25,505 nt of DNA, taken from contig PMCB01000132.1 of assembly GCA_003153955.1 (NCBI GenBank), forward strand, positions 40,791 to 66,295, given 5' to 3'. The translations under genes and the position numbers were made by a program. Position 1 is the stretch's first letter. The number at the start of each line of letters is the position of its first letter. Source of the DNA: Dehalococcoidia bacterium. Lineage in GTDB: Bacteria; Chloroflexota; Dehalococcoidia; Dehalococcoidales; Fen-1064. The notes below the pieces were generated by a model. It was not told the origin of the DNA and did not search any database. It worked only from the letters and a program-made list of their open reading frames with translations. Below are positions 5,437 to 13,300 of the stretch, piece by piece.

Positions 5437-6771
5437 GTGGCACTTAATCCGGCGGGGGACGTTACGGAAAAACTGGTCACCGAGGCCTGGCAGGGCCTGC
5501 TCGACCGGGGCTGCCGGATGAAAACCGAATCGGGGGAAGCGTTGCGGGTGATTTACCCGGGCAAAAGCAGCGACGGGCCTGGATCTGATTTTCAGGACGC
5601 GGTGATACATGTTAACCGCCGCACACTGAAGGGCAATATCGAGCTGCACGTCAATGCCTCGGACTGGCACAAGCATGAACACGACCGGAACCCGGCTTAC
5701 AACGGCGTGGTTTTGCACGTGGCCTGGCGGCGGTTTTGCCCGGAAGCCATCGTTTTGCAAAACGGCACAATTATTCCCTCGATAAGCCTGTGCGGCTATC
5801 TGCCTGGGAATACGGCCAAGCCAGTATCCTCGAAAGTCCCCTGTTCCGGGATGGCTGTAAATTCGCCGGAAAGACTGGCGCAGATTTTGGATGACGCCGG
5901 CACGGCGCGTTTTCACGAAAAGACGAAGCAATTTCTGAATGGAACGAATTTCCGGGAAGGGGGCCAATCCCTTTATTACGGAATTATGACCGCGCTGGGT
6001 TATGCTCACAATCAGGTTCCTTTTCAGGAACTGGCGCGGAAACTGCCGCTGGCAGCGCTGGAGGCTGAATTTGCCGGCGAAAACGGTCAGAACCGGCTGG
6101 AGGCTTTATTACTGGGGACGGCCGGACTGCTGCCTTCGCAAAGGCCGGAATGCGAATATTCACCGTTTGAGGATTACACTTACGTGAATAAACTGGAAAA
6201 TGTTTGGGAAACCATGCAGCGCACCGACGTTATGGACTGCCGCGCCTGGCAGTCTTTTCGGGTGCGCCCGGCGAATTCTCCGTTACGGCGCATCATCGGG
6301 ATGAGCCGGCTGCTGCAGCGCTACCGGGAAAATGGTTTACTGCACGGATTACTTGCGTTGGTCCGGGAAGCCCCCCGGGAAAATGGCAGCCATTTTCTGG
6401 AAGATGGTTTGATGGCCGCGGACGACGGTTACTGGGCCGGACGGTTTGATTTTGGCAAAGGCTACCCCGGGTTGAGCAAATGGCTGATCGGCCAAACCCG
6501 GGCTGCCGAAATCGCGATCAACATCCTCCTGCCATTTGTGTATATCCGGTCCGAAAATAACGGAGAGACGGAATTGAGGGAGAAAGCGCTGGCTTTATTT
6601 AATTCCTATCCGGCGGCAGAGACAAATACCGTGGCCCGGCACATGACGGCGCAATTCGGGCTACGGGGATCGCAGGTGAATTCGGCGCGCCGGCAGCAGG
6701 GTTTACTGCATTTGTACAAAAAGTGGTGCACACAGGGGAGGTGCCGGGAATGCGAACTCAATAAGAAATAA
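5437..6771 (+). CDS. DUF2851 family protein
   Basis: This 444-residue protein resembles the DUF2851 family known from Bacteroidota and Chloroflexota, which has no established function. Its N-terminal region has the conserved chain GSDFQDA (D51), then GNIELHV (E69, H71) and DWHKHEHDRNPAYN (D76 to N89). The D...E-x-H spacing recalls a metal-dependent nuclease core, but that is only inference. The C-terminus carries a small Cys cluster, CTQGRCREC (C431, C436, C439), possibly metal-binding. The GTG start has AGAGGA eight bases upstream. The gene is alone, under a strong promoter with two matching palindromic operators, so it is probably tightly regulated. An AT-rich repeat begins directly after the TAA stop. 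Confidence 0.75.
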   Translation: MALNPAGDVTEKLVTEAWQGLLDRGCRMKTESGEALRVIYPGKSSDGPGSDFQDAVIHVNRRTLKGNIELHVNASDWHKHEHDRNPAYNGVVLHVAWRRFCPEAIVLQNGTIIPSISLCGYLPGNTAKPVSSKVPCSGMAVNSPERLAQILDDAGTARFHEKTKQFLNGTNFREGGQSLYYGIMTALGYAHNQVPFQELARKLPLAALEAEFAGENGQNRLEALLLGTAGLLPSQRPECEYSPFEDYTYVNKLENVWETMQRTDVMDCRAWQSFRVRPANSPLRRIIGMSRLLQRYRENGLLHGLLALVREAPRENGSHFLEDGLMAADDGYWAGRFDFGKGYPGLSKWLIGQTRAAEIAINILLPFVYIRSENNGETELREKALALFNSYPAAETNTVARHMTAQFGLRGSQVNSARRQQGLLHLYKKWCTQGRCRECELNKK

Positions 6772-6865
6772 AAATACCAAAAACCAAATTCTAAACGCAA
6801 AACAATAATTAAATCGCAATAATCAAATCAAGTTTCCAGTTTTAAAAATCAAGATTCAAGAAAAC
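6772..6865 (+). repeat. AT-rich CCAAAT dispersed repeat, copy c
   Basis: It begins on the base after the DUF2851 stop with units such as ATACCAAAAACCAAATTCT, then AATCGCAATAATCAAATC and a degenerate tail. It has the same sense as the gene it follows. Confidence 0.6.
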
Positions 6866-6899
6866 ACGAAAAATGAGAATGGCGAAAGAAGAAATGGCG

Positions 6900-7067
6900 G
6901 GCGGGTTAGAAACATGACACAGGGTGTAGATACCGGCTTTCGCCGGTATGGAGAGGGGCTATACCCCTTCCGGATACATTCGTCCGCCTCAGGCGGACTC
7001 AGTACGACATTGTGATGTCGGATTGCTTCGAGTACTTCGTAACCTCGCAATGACATCACTTTATTGC
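6900..7067. repeat. Composite block of palindromic repeat relics
   Basis: In order: CCGGCTTTCGCCGG (about 6931-6944), GTCCGCCTCAGGCGGAC (about 6981-6997), GACATTGTGATGTC and a GATTGCTTCGAGTACTTCG unit ending in CCTCGCAATGACA (7021-7055). The last unit has a close relative at 9241-9272. The CCGCCTCAGGCGG core is also the core of the terminator at 23614. There is no credible gene; the open frame across this block on the minus strand is made of repeat sequence. Confidence 0.6.
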
Positions 7068-7176
7068 CCGAGTCTGTCCGAAATCTCTGGATTGTCGGGT
7101 CAAGCCCGACAATGACAATGTTTTCCCCGGTTTGTCTTTCCCGCGAAAGCCGAAGAGCCATTTTCGGTACTTGACG
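7068..7176. repeat. MITE-like element, copy 3 (inverted, central hairpin missing)
   Basis: CGAGTCTGTCCGAAATCTCTGG (7070-7091) matches the complement of the right end of copy 2. TGGATTGTCGGG...GACAATGACA (7088-7117) and the closing AGCCATTTTCGGTAC correspond to the other parts in reverse order. The central hairpin has been lost, which leaves about 108 bases. Confidence 0.6.
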
Positions 7177-7377
7177 CAGTCAATGTATACTAAACGAAGT
7201 GAATGTACGGGAATCCATCTGACAGTTTACGATGAAATGATAAAGTTCTGTTAGCACTGATAATCTTGAAGTTACAGGGGTTGATTGAAAATTTGGATTT
7301 CCAGCGGGGCCGGAAGGGAGTTTGGATAAAACCGGTCTGGATCCCAATCCCCTATCAAATATGGGACAAGCTTTCGT
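7177..7377. other. Non-coding stretch with one decayed repeat
   Basis: I see no gene or promoter. CTGGATCCCAATCCCCTATC followed by AAGCTTTCGTCGGGAAGG (about 7337-7385) looks like another decayed member of the GGATTCCCG/CGGGAATGA class. Confidence 0.4.
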
Positions 7378-7459
7378 CGGGAAGGAATTTTGGTTTTGAT
7401 TATTTGATATTATTTAGAAATAAGAATTTATTTGGAGTTTGGATTTTGGATCTTGGAAT
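7378..7459 (-). repeat. AT-rich CCAAAT dispersed repeat, copy d
   Basis: Read on the minus strand, it begins on the base after the tsaD stop: ATTCCAAGATCCAAAATCC, then AAACTCCAAATAAATTCT. Its orientation relative to tsaD is the same as for copies a and c relative to their genes. Confidence 0.6.
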
Positions 7460-8443
7460 TTAAACCGCGGCCAGTTTGAGGTTGGGGATGACATCCAGCG
7501 CCATATCGCTGGTGTGGCCGGCCCGGAAGCGGAAATAGCCGCAGGCGGCAATCATCGCAGCATTATCGGTGCAGAGAATAAAAGGCGGGATAATCACCGG
7601 GAAGGGCGAACGGGCAGTTAGTGTTTCGCGCAGGGGTTTGTTGGCGGCCACGCCCCCGGCCAGCAGGATTTGACAGACATTATATTCCTGCGCCACATCG
7701 ATTGTTTTGGTCACCAGTACATCGACGACGGCCGCCTGAAAACTGGCGGCGAAATCATTTTTATTGATGTCTTTATTTTCATTCACCAGCCGCAGCAGGG
7801 ATGATTTGATACCGCTGAAGCTGAAATCGTTGGTGCCTTTAATCCATGATTTAGGCAGCGGGATATTGGCTTTGCCGCTTTCGGCGGCTTTCTGGATGAC
7901 GGGACCGCCGGGATAACCCAAACCCAGCAGCCGGGCCGCCTTATCGAAGGCTTCACCGGCAGCATCGTCGCGTGTCCGTCCCAGCAAAGTGTAATCGCCG
8001 TGCCCTTTCATCAGCACCAGGTCGCTGTGCCCGCCGGAAACAATCAGGCAAATCAGCGGAAATTTAAGTTCGTTACCGGTCAGCCAGTTGGCGTACATGT
8101 GGCCTTCCAGATGGTTGACGCCGACCAGCGGCAGGTTCCGGGCCAGGGCGATGGCTTTGGCGGCATTAACGCCGGTTAATAACGAACCGGCCAGGCCGGG
8201 GCCGTGGGTCACGGCAATGGCGCTCAAATCATCCCATCCCACATCAGCTTTCCGCATAGCCGCCCGGATGATCGGGATAATGCTCAGAGTATGCTGGCGG
8301 GAAGCGACTTCGGGGACGATGCCACCATAACGCGCGTGGATTTCCACCTGCGAGGCAATTTCGTTGGAAAGCATTTTGGTGCCGTCTTCCACCACGGCGG
8401 CGGCGGTTTCATCGCAGGACGTTTCAATACCGAGTATTTTCAT
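7460..8443 (-). CDS. tsaD: tRNA N6-adenosine threonylcarbamoyltransferase (TsaD/Gcp)
   Basis: TsaD transfers the threonylcarbamoyl group to A37 of ANN-decoding tRNAs, the last step of t6A synthesis, working with TsaB and TsaE. The 327-residue length is typical. The ASKHA fold opens with GIETSCDET (5-13). The metal site H111-x3-H115 lies in NHLEGH, and [11 protein letters not shown] follows. [10 protein letters not shown] and a late TDNAAM-type motif ([10 protein letters not shown]) close the fold. The ATG has no Shine-Dalgarno sequence, and an extended -10 box ends 8 bases upstream, which suggests a leaderless mRNA. It is divergent from the DUF2344 gene. No TsaB or TsaE gene is nearby. Confidence 0.96.
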   Translation of the reverse strand: MKILGIETSCDETAAAVVEDGTKMLSNEIASQVEIHARYGGIVPEVASRQHTLSIIPIIRAAMRKADVGWDDLSAIAVTHGPGLAGSLLTGVNAAKAIALARNLPLVGVNHLEGHMYANWLTGNELKFPLICLIVSGGHSDLVLMKGHGDYTLLGRTRDDAAGEAFDKAARLLGLGYPGGPVIQKAAESGKANIPLPKSWIKGTNDFSFSGIKSSLLRLVNENKDINKNDFAASFQAAVVDVLVTKTIDVAQEYNVCQILLAGGVAANKPLRETLTARSPFPVIIPPFILCTDNAAMIAACGYFRFRAGHTSDMALDVIPNLKLAAV

Positions 8444-8451
8444 ACGATTTG

Positions 8452-8460
8452 ATTATAACA
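8452..8460 (-). promoter_or_regulatory. Extended -10 promoter of tsaD
   Basis: On the minus strand TGTTATAAT (complement of 8452-8460) is a full TGN-TATAAT box. Its 3' end is 8 bases before the ATG, so the transcript would start at or next to the start codon. The -35 box is weak (TTCAGC). Confidence 0.65.
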
Positions 8461-8484
8461 TAAGAGGTAAAACAAGCTGAATTT

Positions 8485-8513
8485 TTGACACTCCGGCTTA
8501 CGGTTGTTATGAT
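8485..8513 (+). promoter_or_regulatory. Promoter of the DUF2344 gene
   Basis: TTGACA (8485-8490), a 17-base spacer and TATGAT (8508-8513), preceded by TGT as an extended -10. It is back-to-back with the tsaD promoter. Confidence 0.8.
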
Positions 8514-8529
8514 GGCATAGGCGAGGTTA

Positions 8530-9186
8530 ATGTTTATGTTTCGTTTGAGAGTCAGATTCTCCCGCGGAGAAGAATTAAAATTTATATCACATCTGGACAT
8601 TATCCGTCTGTGGCTGCGGGCGATGCGGCGCGCCGGTATTCCCCTGGAGTATACCGAAGGTTTTTCGCCGCACCCGCGGATTTCACTGGCGGTACCGCTT
8701 TCAGTGGGGGTTACCGCGGATAATGAATTGATGGATATTTCCATCACAAAGGTAGTCTCACCGCACTGGTTTACCGACACGGTCAACCGGCAATTACCGG
8801 ACGGTTTAAAAGTGTTGGAAGCGACGCCGATCGGCCCGAATGTTCCCTCATTGCAGTCGCAGGTGCGTTTTACACAGTATCAGGTCGAGGTCAAGACCGA
8901 TAAAAAAGAGGAAGAAATCAAAATATCCCTCGATACCCTGTTATCATTGGAAAGCCTGCCCTGGCACCACGAGCGGGACACCGGCCGGAAAAGTTATGAC
9001 CTGCGAAATTTAATCGATGATATCTGGCTGGTTGAGATGAAGCCGTCGGCCTGTGTGCTGGGGATGATTTTACGCTGTGACGAGTCCGGTTCCGGGCGGC
9101 CCGAGCAGGTGGCGCTGGCGCTGGGATTTCCGGAATATCCGGCAGCAATCCAGCGCACAAAATTGCTGCTGGGCTCACACCGGTAA
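8530..9186 (+). CDS. DUF2344 / radical SAM-linked protein (TIGR03936 type)
   Basis: This 218-residue protein matches the DUF2344 family. Diagnostic stretches are FSRGEELKFISHLDIIRLW, RAMRRAGIPLEYTEGFSPHP and RISLAVPLSVGVTADNE. In most genomes this domain is fused to, or encoded directly after, a B12-binding radical SAM protein and sits near ribosomal or RNase G genes. Here it stands alone, with no radical SAM gene within the window. The exact reaction is unknown. Two ATGs are possible, 8530 and 8536; GAGG at 8522-8525 fits the second better by spacing. It has its own strong promoter, divergent from tsaD. Confidence 0.85.
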   Translation: MFMFRLRVRFSRGEELKFISHLDIIRLWLRAMRRAGIPLEYTEGFSPHPRISLAVPLSVGVTADNELMDISITKVVSPHWFTDTVNRQLPDGLKVLEATPIGPNVPSLQSQVRFTQYQVEVKTDKKEEEIKISLDTLLSLESLPWHHERDTGRKSYDLRNLIDDIWLVEMKPSACVLGMILRCDESGSGRPEQVALALGFPEYPAAIQRTKLLLGSHR

Positions 9187-9240
9187 TTATGCCCCGCCTG
9201 TTTTAATCAGATAGATAATTCTATTATTGAACCACCTGGA

Positions 9241-9272
9241 GATTCTTCGGGTACTTAGTAACCTCAGAATGA
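9241..9272. repeat. Second copy of the GATTNCTTCGNGTACTT...CCTCNNAATGA repeat
   Basis: GATTCTTCGGGTACTTAGTA followed by ACCTCAGAATGA aligns with 7021-7053 with one gap and a few mismatches. It lies 17 bases upstream of tilS. Confidence 0.6.
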
Positions 9273-9289
9273 TTTGTGAGTGTTAAAAA

Positions 9290-10723
9290 ATGGCCGGAAA
9301 ACCGGTTAAGCAACAGTCTTTGGACCAGCGGGTTCTCGGTTTTATCGAGGACAACCGCCTAACAGTCCGCGGGCAGACGCTGCTGGTGGCCGTTTCCGGC
9401 GGGCAGGATTCGGTTTGCCTGCTGCATCTTTTACATCAGCTGAAGCCGGAACTTGGTATCAAATTACACGTTGCTCACCTCGACCATCAACTGCGCGGCA
9501 AAGAGTCGGCCGGCGATGCCCGGTATGTCGCCCGGCTGGCAAAAAGCCTGGGCATCCCCGCCACGTTTGAAAAACGCGATGTGGCAGCTTATCAAAAACA
9601 ACACGGCCTTTCACTGGAAGAAGCGGCACGGGAGGTCCGGTATAACTTTTTAGTGGAGACTGCCGCTGCCGTTGGAGCTACATCGGTGGCGGTGGGGCAT
9701 ACGCTGGACGATCATGTCGAGACAATTTTATTACACCTGGTGCGCGGCACCGGCACCCGTGGCTTGCGGGGCCTTCGGCCGGTGACAAAACGGCGTGTTT
9801 CGGGGAAAGAATTAAAAATAGTGCGGCCGCTGCTGACGGTGCGCCGCGCGGAGACCGGGGCATATTGCGACCGCTTCGAACTAAAACCGCATCAGGATGC
9901 TACGAATTTGTCCACGGAACCCTTGAGGAACCGTGTCCGATTGGAATTATTACCATTGCTGAAAGGTTACAATTCCGGGATTATTGAGGCGCTGCAGCGT
10001 ACGGCAAAGATTGCCGGTGACGACATCGCCCATCTGGAAAAAGAAGCTGCCCGTTACTGGCCGAAAGTCGCCGACAAACAGGGCGATGTTATCGTGATGG
10101 ATAAAAAGGCCTTGCTCAAATTACCGGTCAGTGTGCGGCGTTATCTGTTAAGGCAGGCAATTGAAACTGTAGCGGGCGATCTGAAAGATATCGAAGCGCG
10201 GCATATCGAAGAAATAATGCAGGCGATGGACAAACCCGCCGGGAAACATATTAACCTGCCTTACGAGCTGGTTTTTGCAATAGACTATGACCGTTATTTG
10301 CTGGGTAAAGATATCTCGCCGCTGAATCCTTTTCCTGTTTTAGCAGGGGAGTATCCGCTCAAAATACCGGGGAAAACACTGATTCCAGGCTGGCGCATCG
10401 ATGCCTCGGTCACTGAAAGGTCCGGGCTGACGACGGGAGATAACGGGTTTATCGCTGATTTGGATTTCGGCTGTTTGGACGGAAAATTAACGGTGCGTCC
10501 CCGGCAGCGCGGTGACCGGTTTCAGCCTTCCGGGATGAAAGGCATGAAAAAAGTGGCGCAGTTTATGCAGGACGTTAAAATCCCCGGTGACAGGCGCGAC
10601 CGCGTCCCGATTTTGGCGGATGAAGCCGGTATTTTATGGGTGGTCGGCTACCGCACCGCCGAAAGGGTAAAAATCACGGAGCAAACGAAAAAAGTACTGC
10701 AGCTCAAATTCGAACGGATTTAG
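9290..10723 (+). CDS. tilS: tRNA(Ile)-lysidine synthase
   Basis: TilS modifies C34 of the CAU-anticodon isoleucine tRNA with lysine, using ATP, so that it reads AUA. The N-terminal PP-loop is SGGQDS at residues 36-41. AHLDHQLRG and VGHTLDDHVET are the other catalytic-domain signatures. A middle substrate-binding domain covers about 220-330, and the C-terminal TilS domain contains LTVRPRQRGDRFQPSG and KIPGDRRDRVPIL. At 477 residues it is complete. No clear ribosome binding site precedes the ATG (GTTAAAAAATG). hpt does not follow it as in many bacteria. The gap upstream carries a dispersed repeat. Confidence 0.95.
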   Translation: MAGKPVKQQSLDQRVLGFIEDNRLTVRGQTLLVAVSGGQDSVCLLHLLHQLKPELGIKLHVAHLDHQLRGKESAGDARYVARLAKSLGIPATFEKRDVAAYQKQHGLSLEEAAREVRYNFLVETAAAVGATSVAVGHTLDDHVETILLHLVRGTGTRGLRGLRPVTKRRVSGKELKIVRPLLTVRRAETGAYCDRFELKPHQDATNLSTEPLRNRVRLELLPLLKGYNSGIIEALQRTAKIAGDDIAHLEKEAARYWPKVADKQGDVIVMDKKALLKLPVSVRRYLLRQAIETVAGDLKDIEARHIEEIMQAMDKPAGKHINLPYELVFAIDYDRYLLGKDISPLNPFPVLAGEYPLKIPGKTLIPGWRIDASVTERSGLTTGDNGFIADLDFGCLDGKLTVRPRQRGDRFQPSGMKGMKKVAQFMQDVKIPGDRRDRVPILADEAGILWVVGYRTAERVKITEQTKKVLQLKFERI

Positions 10724-10787
10724 TTGACCGAAATATTTATGCTACCATTAAGATTACAATCGATTTATCTTTAAGCGGAGGACAGAT

Positions 10788-11495
10788 ATGGCCGGGCAAA
10801 AAATCATTGAGCGCGCCGTCAAAGAAGGCAGGACGGCATTGACTGAAATCGAAGCTAAAGAGCTGCTGCGGCAGGCCGGTATCAATGTGGTGGAAACCAG
10901 ACTGGCCGTTTCCAAAGAACAGGCTGTGGCAGTCAGTCAGCAACTTGGTTTTCCGGTAGTTTTAAAGATTGTCTCGGCGGACGTGCTCCACAAAACCGAT
11001 GCCGGCGGGGTGAAACTGGGATTGAAAACCGCGGTTCAGGTCGGCAAAGCCTGGGATGAAATCATGAAATCGGTGAAGAAAGCTTTCCCAAATGCCAAAA
11101 TCGAGGGCGTGTCGGTGCAGCCCATGGCCAAACCCGGCGTCGAGGTTATTATCGGGATGTCAAAAGACGCGCAATTTGGTCCGGTGCTGATGTTCGGTCT
11201 GGGCGGGATTTTTGTCGAAATAATTAAAGATGTTTCCTTCCGCATTGTGCCTTTATTGAAAAGAGACGCTAAAGAGATGGTGCGGGAAATCAAAGGGTTT
11301 CCGCTGCTGAGCGGGTACCGCGGTTCGGAACCGGTGGATATTGAGAACCTGGAAAATCTGCTGCTGAAAGTGTCGGAGTTTGTCGAGAAAACTCCTGAGA
11401 TTAAAGAACTGGACCTGAACCCCATCTTCGCCTACAAGGACGGGGCCGTGGCTGTTGACGCCAGAGTAATATTGGAGAAAACTGCTGCCGATTAG
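10788..11495 (+). CDS. ADP-forming acyl/acetyl-CoA synthetase, beta (ATP-grasp) subunit
   Basis: This 235-residue ATP-grasp protein matches the separate beta chain of NDP-forming acetate/acyl-CoA ligase. The enzyme converts acyl-CoA, ADP and phosphate to acid, CoA and ATP in fermenting anaerobes. Family stretches are GFPVVLKIVSADVLHKTDAG, VEVIIGMSKDAQFGPVLMFG (about 118-137) and KELDLNPIFAY near the end. It starts at ATG after GGAGG (10777-10781, spacing 6). The CoA-binding alpha chain is not adjacent, so it must be encoded elsewhere if this protein is functional. It lies 64 bases after tilS and may have its own promoter, which I could not define. Confidence 0.88.
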   Translation: MAGQKIIERAVKEGRTALTEIEAKELLRQAGINVVETRLAVSKEQAVAVSQQLGFPVVLKIVSADVLHKTDAGGVKLGLKTAVQVGKAWDEIMKSVKKAFPNAKIEGVSVQPMAKPGVEVIIGMSKDAQFGPVLMFGLGGIFVEIIKDVSFRIVPLLKRDAKEMVREIKGFPLLSGYRGSEPVDIENLENLLLKVSEFVEKTPEIKELDLNPIFAYKDGAVAVDARVILEKTAAD

Positions 11496-11789
11496 CTTTT
11501 ACCGGCTTTTAGGAAGGGATTTCAGCGGCACCTTACCTGCATACATTGACCGGATTTTCCTGGGTATTACATTTTTTTATTTTTAGAAAAAGTTTACATA
11601 ATTGTAACAAATATTACCTCAAATAGCCCGGAAAAGATGCTATAATATTTATATTATGGAAACTACGAAGACTGTTTCTAACGACTGAAATTATTTTCTT
11701 AAAATCGGGTTCTGTTAATACACAATCTCATTTTCTATCTTGAATCCTAAAAATAAAAGCGCTTATCGGTAAAATACGGGAGAATTAAA
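11496..11789. other. Intergenic leader region before the leucyl aminopeptidase gene
   Basis: This is an AT-rich gap with no terminator that I can support for the upstream gene. It carries an extended -10 box at 11638-11646, so the aminopeptidase transcript would have a leader of about 135 bases. A 10-codon frame, METTKTVSND (11656-11688), begins 9 bases after that box. Confidence 0.4.
11638..11646 (+). promoter_or_regulatory. Extended -10 promoter upstream of the aminopeptidase operon
   Basis: TGCTATAAT is a perfect TGN-TATAAT box. No good -35 box is present at the usual spacing. Confidence 0.5.
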
Positions 11790-13289
11790 TTGGATATTAA
11801 ATTAAGAATCGGGGATATCGGTAAAACAACGGCAGATGCTGTCCTGTTCGGTGTTTTCGACGGCTTAAAAAAACCGTCCGATGAGTTGGCGTTGGCAGAC
11901 AAAATGCTGGACGGTGAAATCACCAAATTAATCAAACAGGGTGAAATCAAAGGGAAAGCCGGAGAAATCTCGATTATCCACACGATGGGCAAGGTTCCTG
12001 CCGGAAAAGCGGTGGTTATCGGATTGGGAAAAAGTGAAGATCTGACCGCGGACAAAATCCGCATCGCAATTGCCGATGCCTGCCGCGCGCTAAGGAAAAA
12101 AGGCGTCAAACACATTGAAACCGTGTTAATCGGCGCCGGAGTAAATAATATCAATCCCGGCACCGCCGCTCAGGTAATCACGGAAGGGGCAATTCTCGGT
12201 TTGTATACTTTCAACCGCCACGTTACCAAAAAACCGGAATCCGGGGAAATCACGGAATTGGTAATTAACGACCGCAATCCTAAAAATAAAGCTGCCGTGC
12301 AGCAGGGCATAAACACCGGTAAAATTCTGGCCGAAGCCGCGAACCTGGCCCGGAATATGGTGAATGAGCCTTCGAACTTTATGACACCGACGATAATGGC
12401 GGCCGAAGCCCGGAAAGTAGCCGAAAAGCACGGTCTGGAGATTAAGGTATTAGAACGCAAGCAGATGAAAGAATTGGGGATGGGCGGACTGCTGGGGGTG
12501 GCCCAGGGCAGCGAGGAGCCGCCTAAATTCATCGTGTTGAAATACCTTGGGAAAAACACTAAAACCATTGATATTGCGCTGGTAGGCAAAGGCATCACCT
12601 TCGATTCCGGCGGGATTTCGATAAAACCTTCGGATCACATGGGCGACATGAAAAGCGATATGTCCGGGGCCGCTTCGGTGATTGCGGCCATCGGCGCCAT
12701 CGCCCAACTGAAACCGAAAGTAAACGTCATGGCGATTGTGCCTGCGACGGAGAATTTACCCAGCGGCACGGCGTTCAAACCGGCGGACATCCTGACCGCG
12801 ATGAACGGGAAAACAATCGAGATAATTACTACCGATGCGGAAGGGCGGCTGATTTTAGCCGATGCCCTGGGATACGCGGTGAAGCAGGGCGCCAAAATGA
12901 TTGTTGATATCGCGACGTTAACCGGCGCCTGTCAGATTGCTCTCGGCGATATTACCACGGGTGCTTTCACCAATAACCAGGAACTATTAGATAAAGTGAT
13001 TGCCGCGTCTAAAGAAACCGGCGATAAAATGTGGCAGCTGCCGACATTTGAGGAATACAAAGAACTGAATAAAAGCGATGTTGCCGATTTGAAAAATACC
13101 GGCGGGAGAAACGGCGGCGCGATCACCGCGGCGCTGTTCGTCGGAGAATTCGCTGAAAAAACACCGTGGGTGCATCTGGACATTGCCGGCACCGCGCTGT
13201 TGGACAGTGCCAAAGGTTATTACATCAAGGGCGCGACCGGCGTCCCGACCCGAACGCTGATTACGCTGGTTCAATCTTTAGCAAAATAA
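11790..13289 (+). CDS. pepA: Cytosol leucyl aminopeptidase (M17)
   Basis: This two-metal exopeptidase removes N-terminal residues from peptides in the cytoplasm. The 499-residue length fits family M17. Metal and catalytic residues are visible: K267 and D272 in VGKGITFDSGG, then D349, E351 and R353 in TTDAEGRLILADAL. The N-terminal macro-like domain covers about 1-165. I start at TTG 11790, preceded by CGGGAGAATTAAA, because the protein then begins DIKLRIGDIG in family style; no ATG nearby fits. It heads a run of four closely spaced plus-strand genes (11-base gap to the next). Some PepA proteins also bind DNA in site-specific recombination or transcription, but nothing here argues for that. 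Confidence 0.93.
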   Translation: MDIKLRIGDIGKTTADAVLFGVFDGLKKPSDELALADKMLDGEITKLIKQGEIKGKAGEISIIHTMGKVPAGKAVVIGLGKSEDLTADKIRIAIADACRALRKKGVKHIETVLIGAGVNNINPGTAAQVITEGAILGLYTFNRHVTKKPESGEITELVINDRNPKNKAAVQQGINTGKILAEAANLARNMVNEPSNFMTPTIMAAEARKVAEKHGLEIKVLERKQMKELGMGGLLGVAQGSEEPPKFIVLKYLGKNTKTIDIALVGKGITFDSGGISIKPSDHMGDMKSDMSGAASVIAAIGAIAQLKPKVNVMAIVPATENLPSGTAFKPADILTAMNGKTIEIITTDAEGRLILADALGYAVKQGAKMIVDIATLTGACQIALGDITTGAFTNNQELLDKVIAASKETGDKMWQLPTFEEYKELNKSDVADLKNTGGRNGGAITAALFVGEFAEKTPWVHLDIAGTALLDSAKGYYIKGATGVPTRTLITLVQSLAK

Positions 13290-13300
13290 GGGGAAACCGC

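Noticed and set aside
5353..6009. 218-residue minus-strand open frame
   Set aside because: It lies across the promoter and 5' half of DUF2851, shows no family resemblance and has no ribosome site. The plus-strand protein is the conserved one.
6856..7161. 101-residue minus-strand open frame
   Set aside because: It consists of palindromic repeat relics and part of a MITE-like element, with no protein-like character.
6900..7380. CRISPR-like array in the repeat-rich gap
   Set aside because: The repeats differ from one another, have no even spacing, and no cas genes are present.
13166..13300. N-terminal extension of the metallo-beta-lactamase-fold protein
   Set aside because: It would lie inside pepA and adds non-family residues. 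The ATG at 13301 has a good ribosome site.
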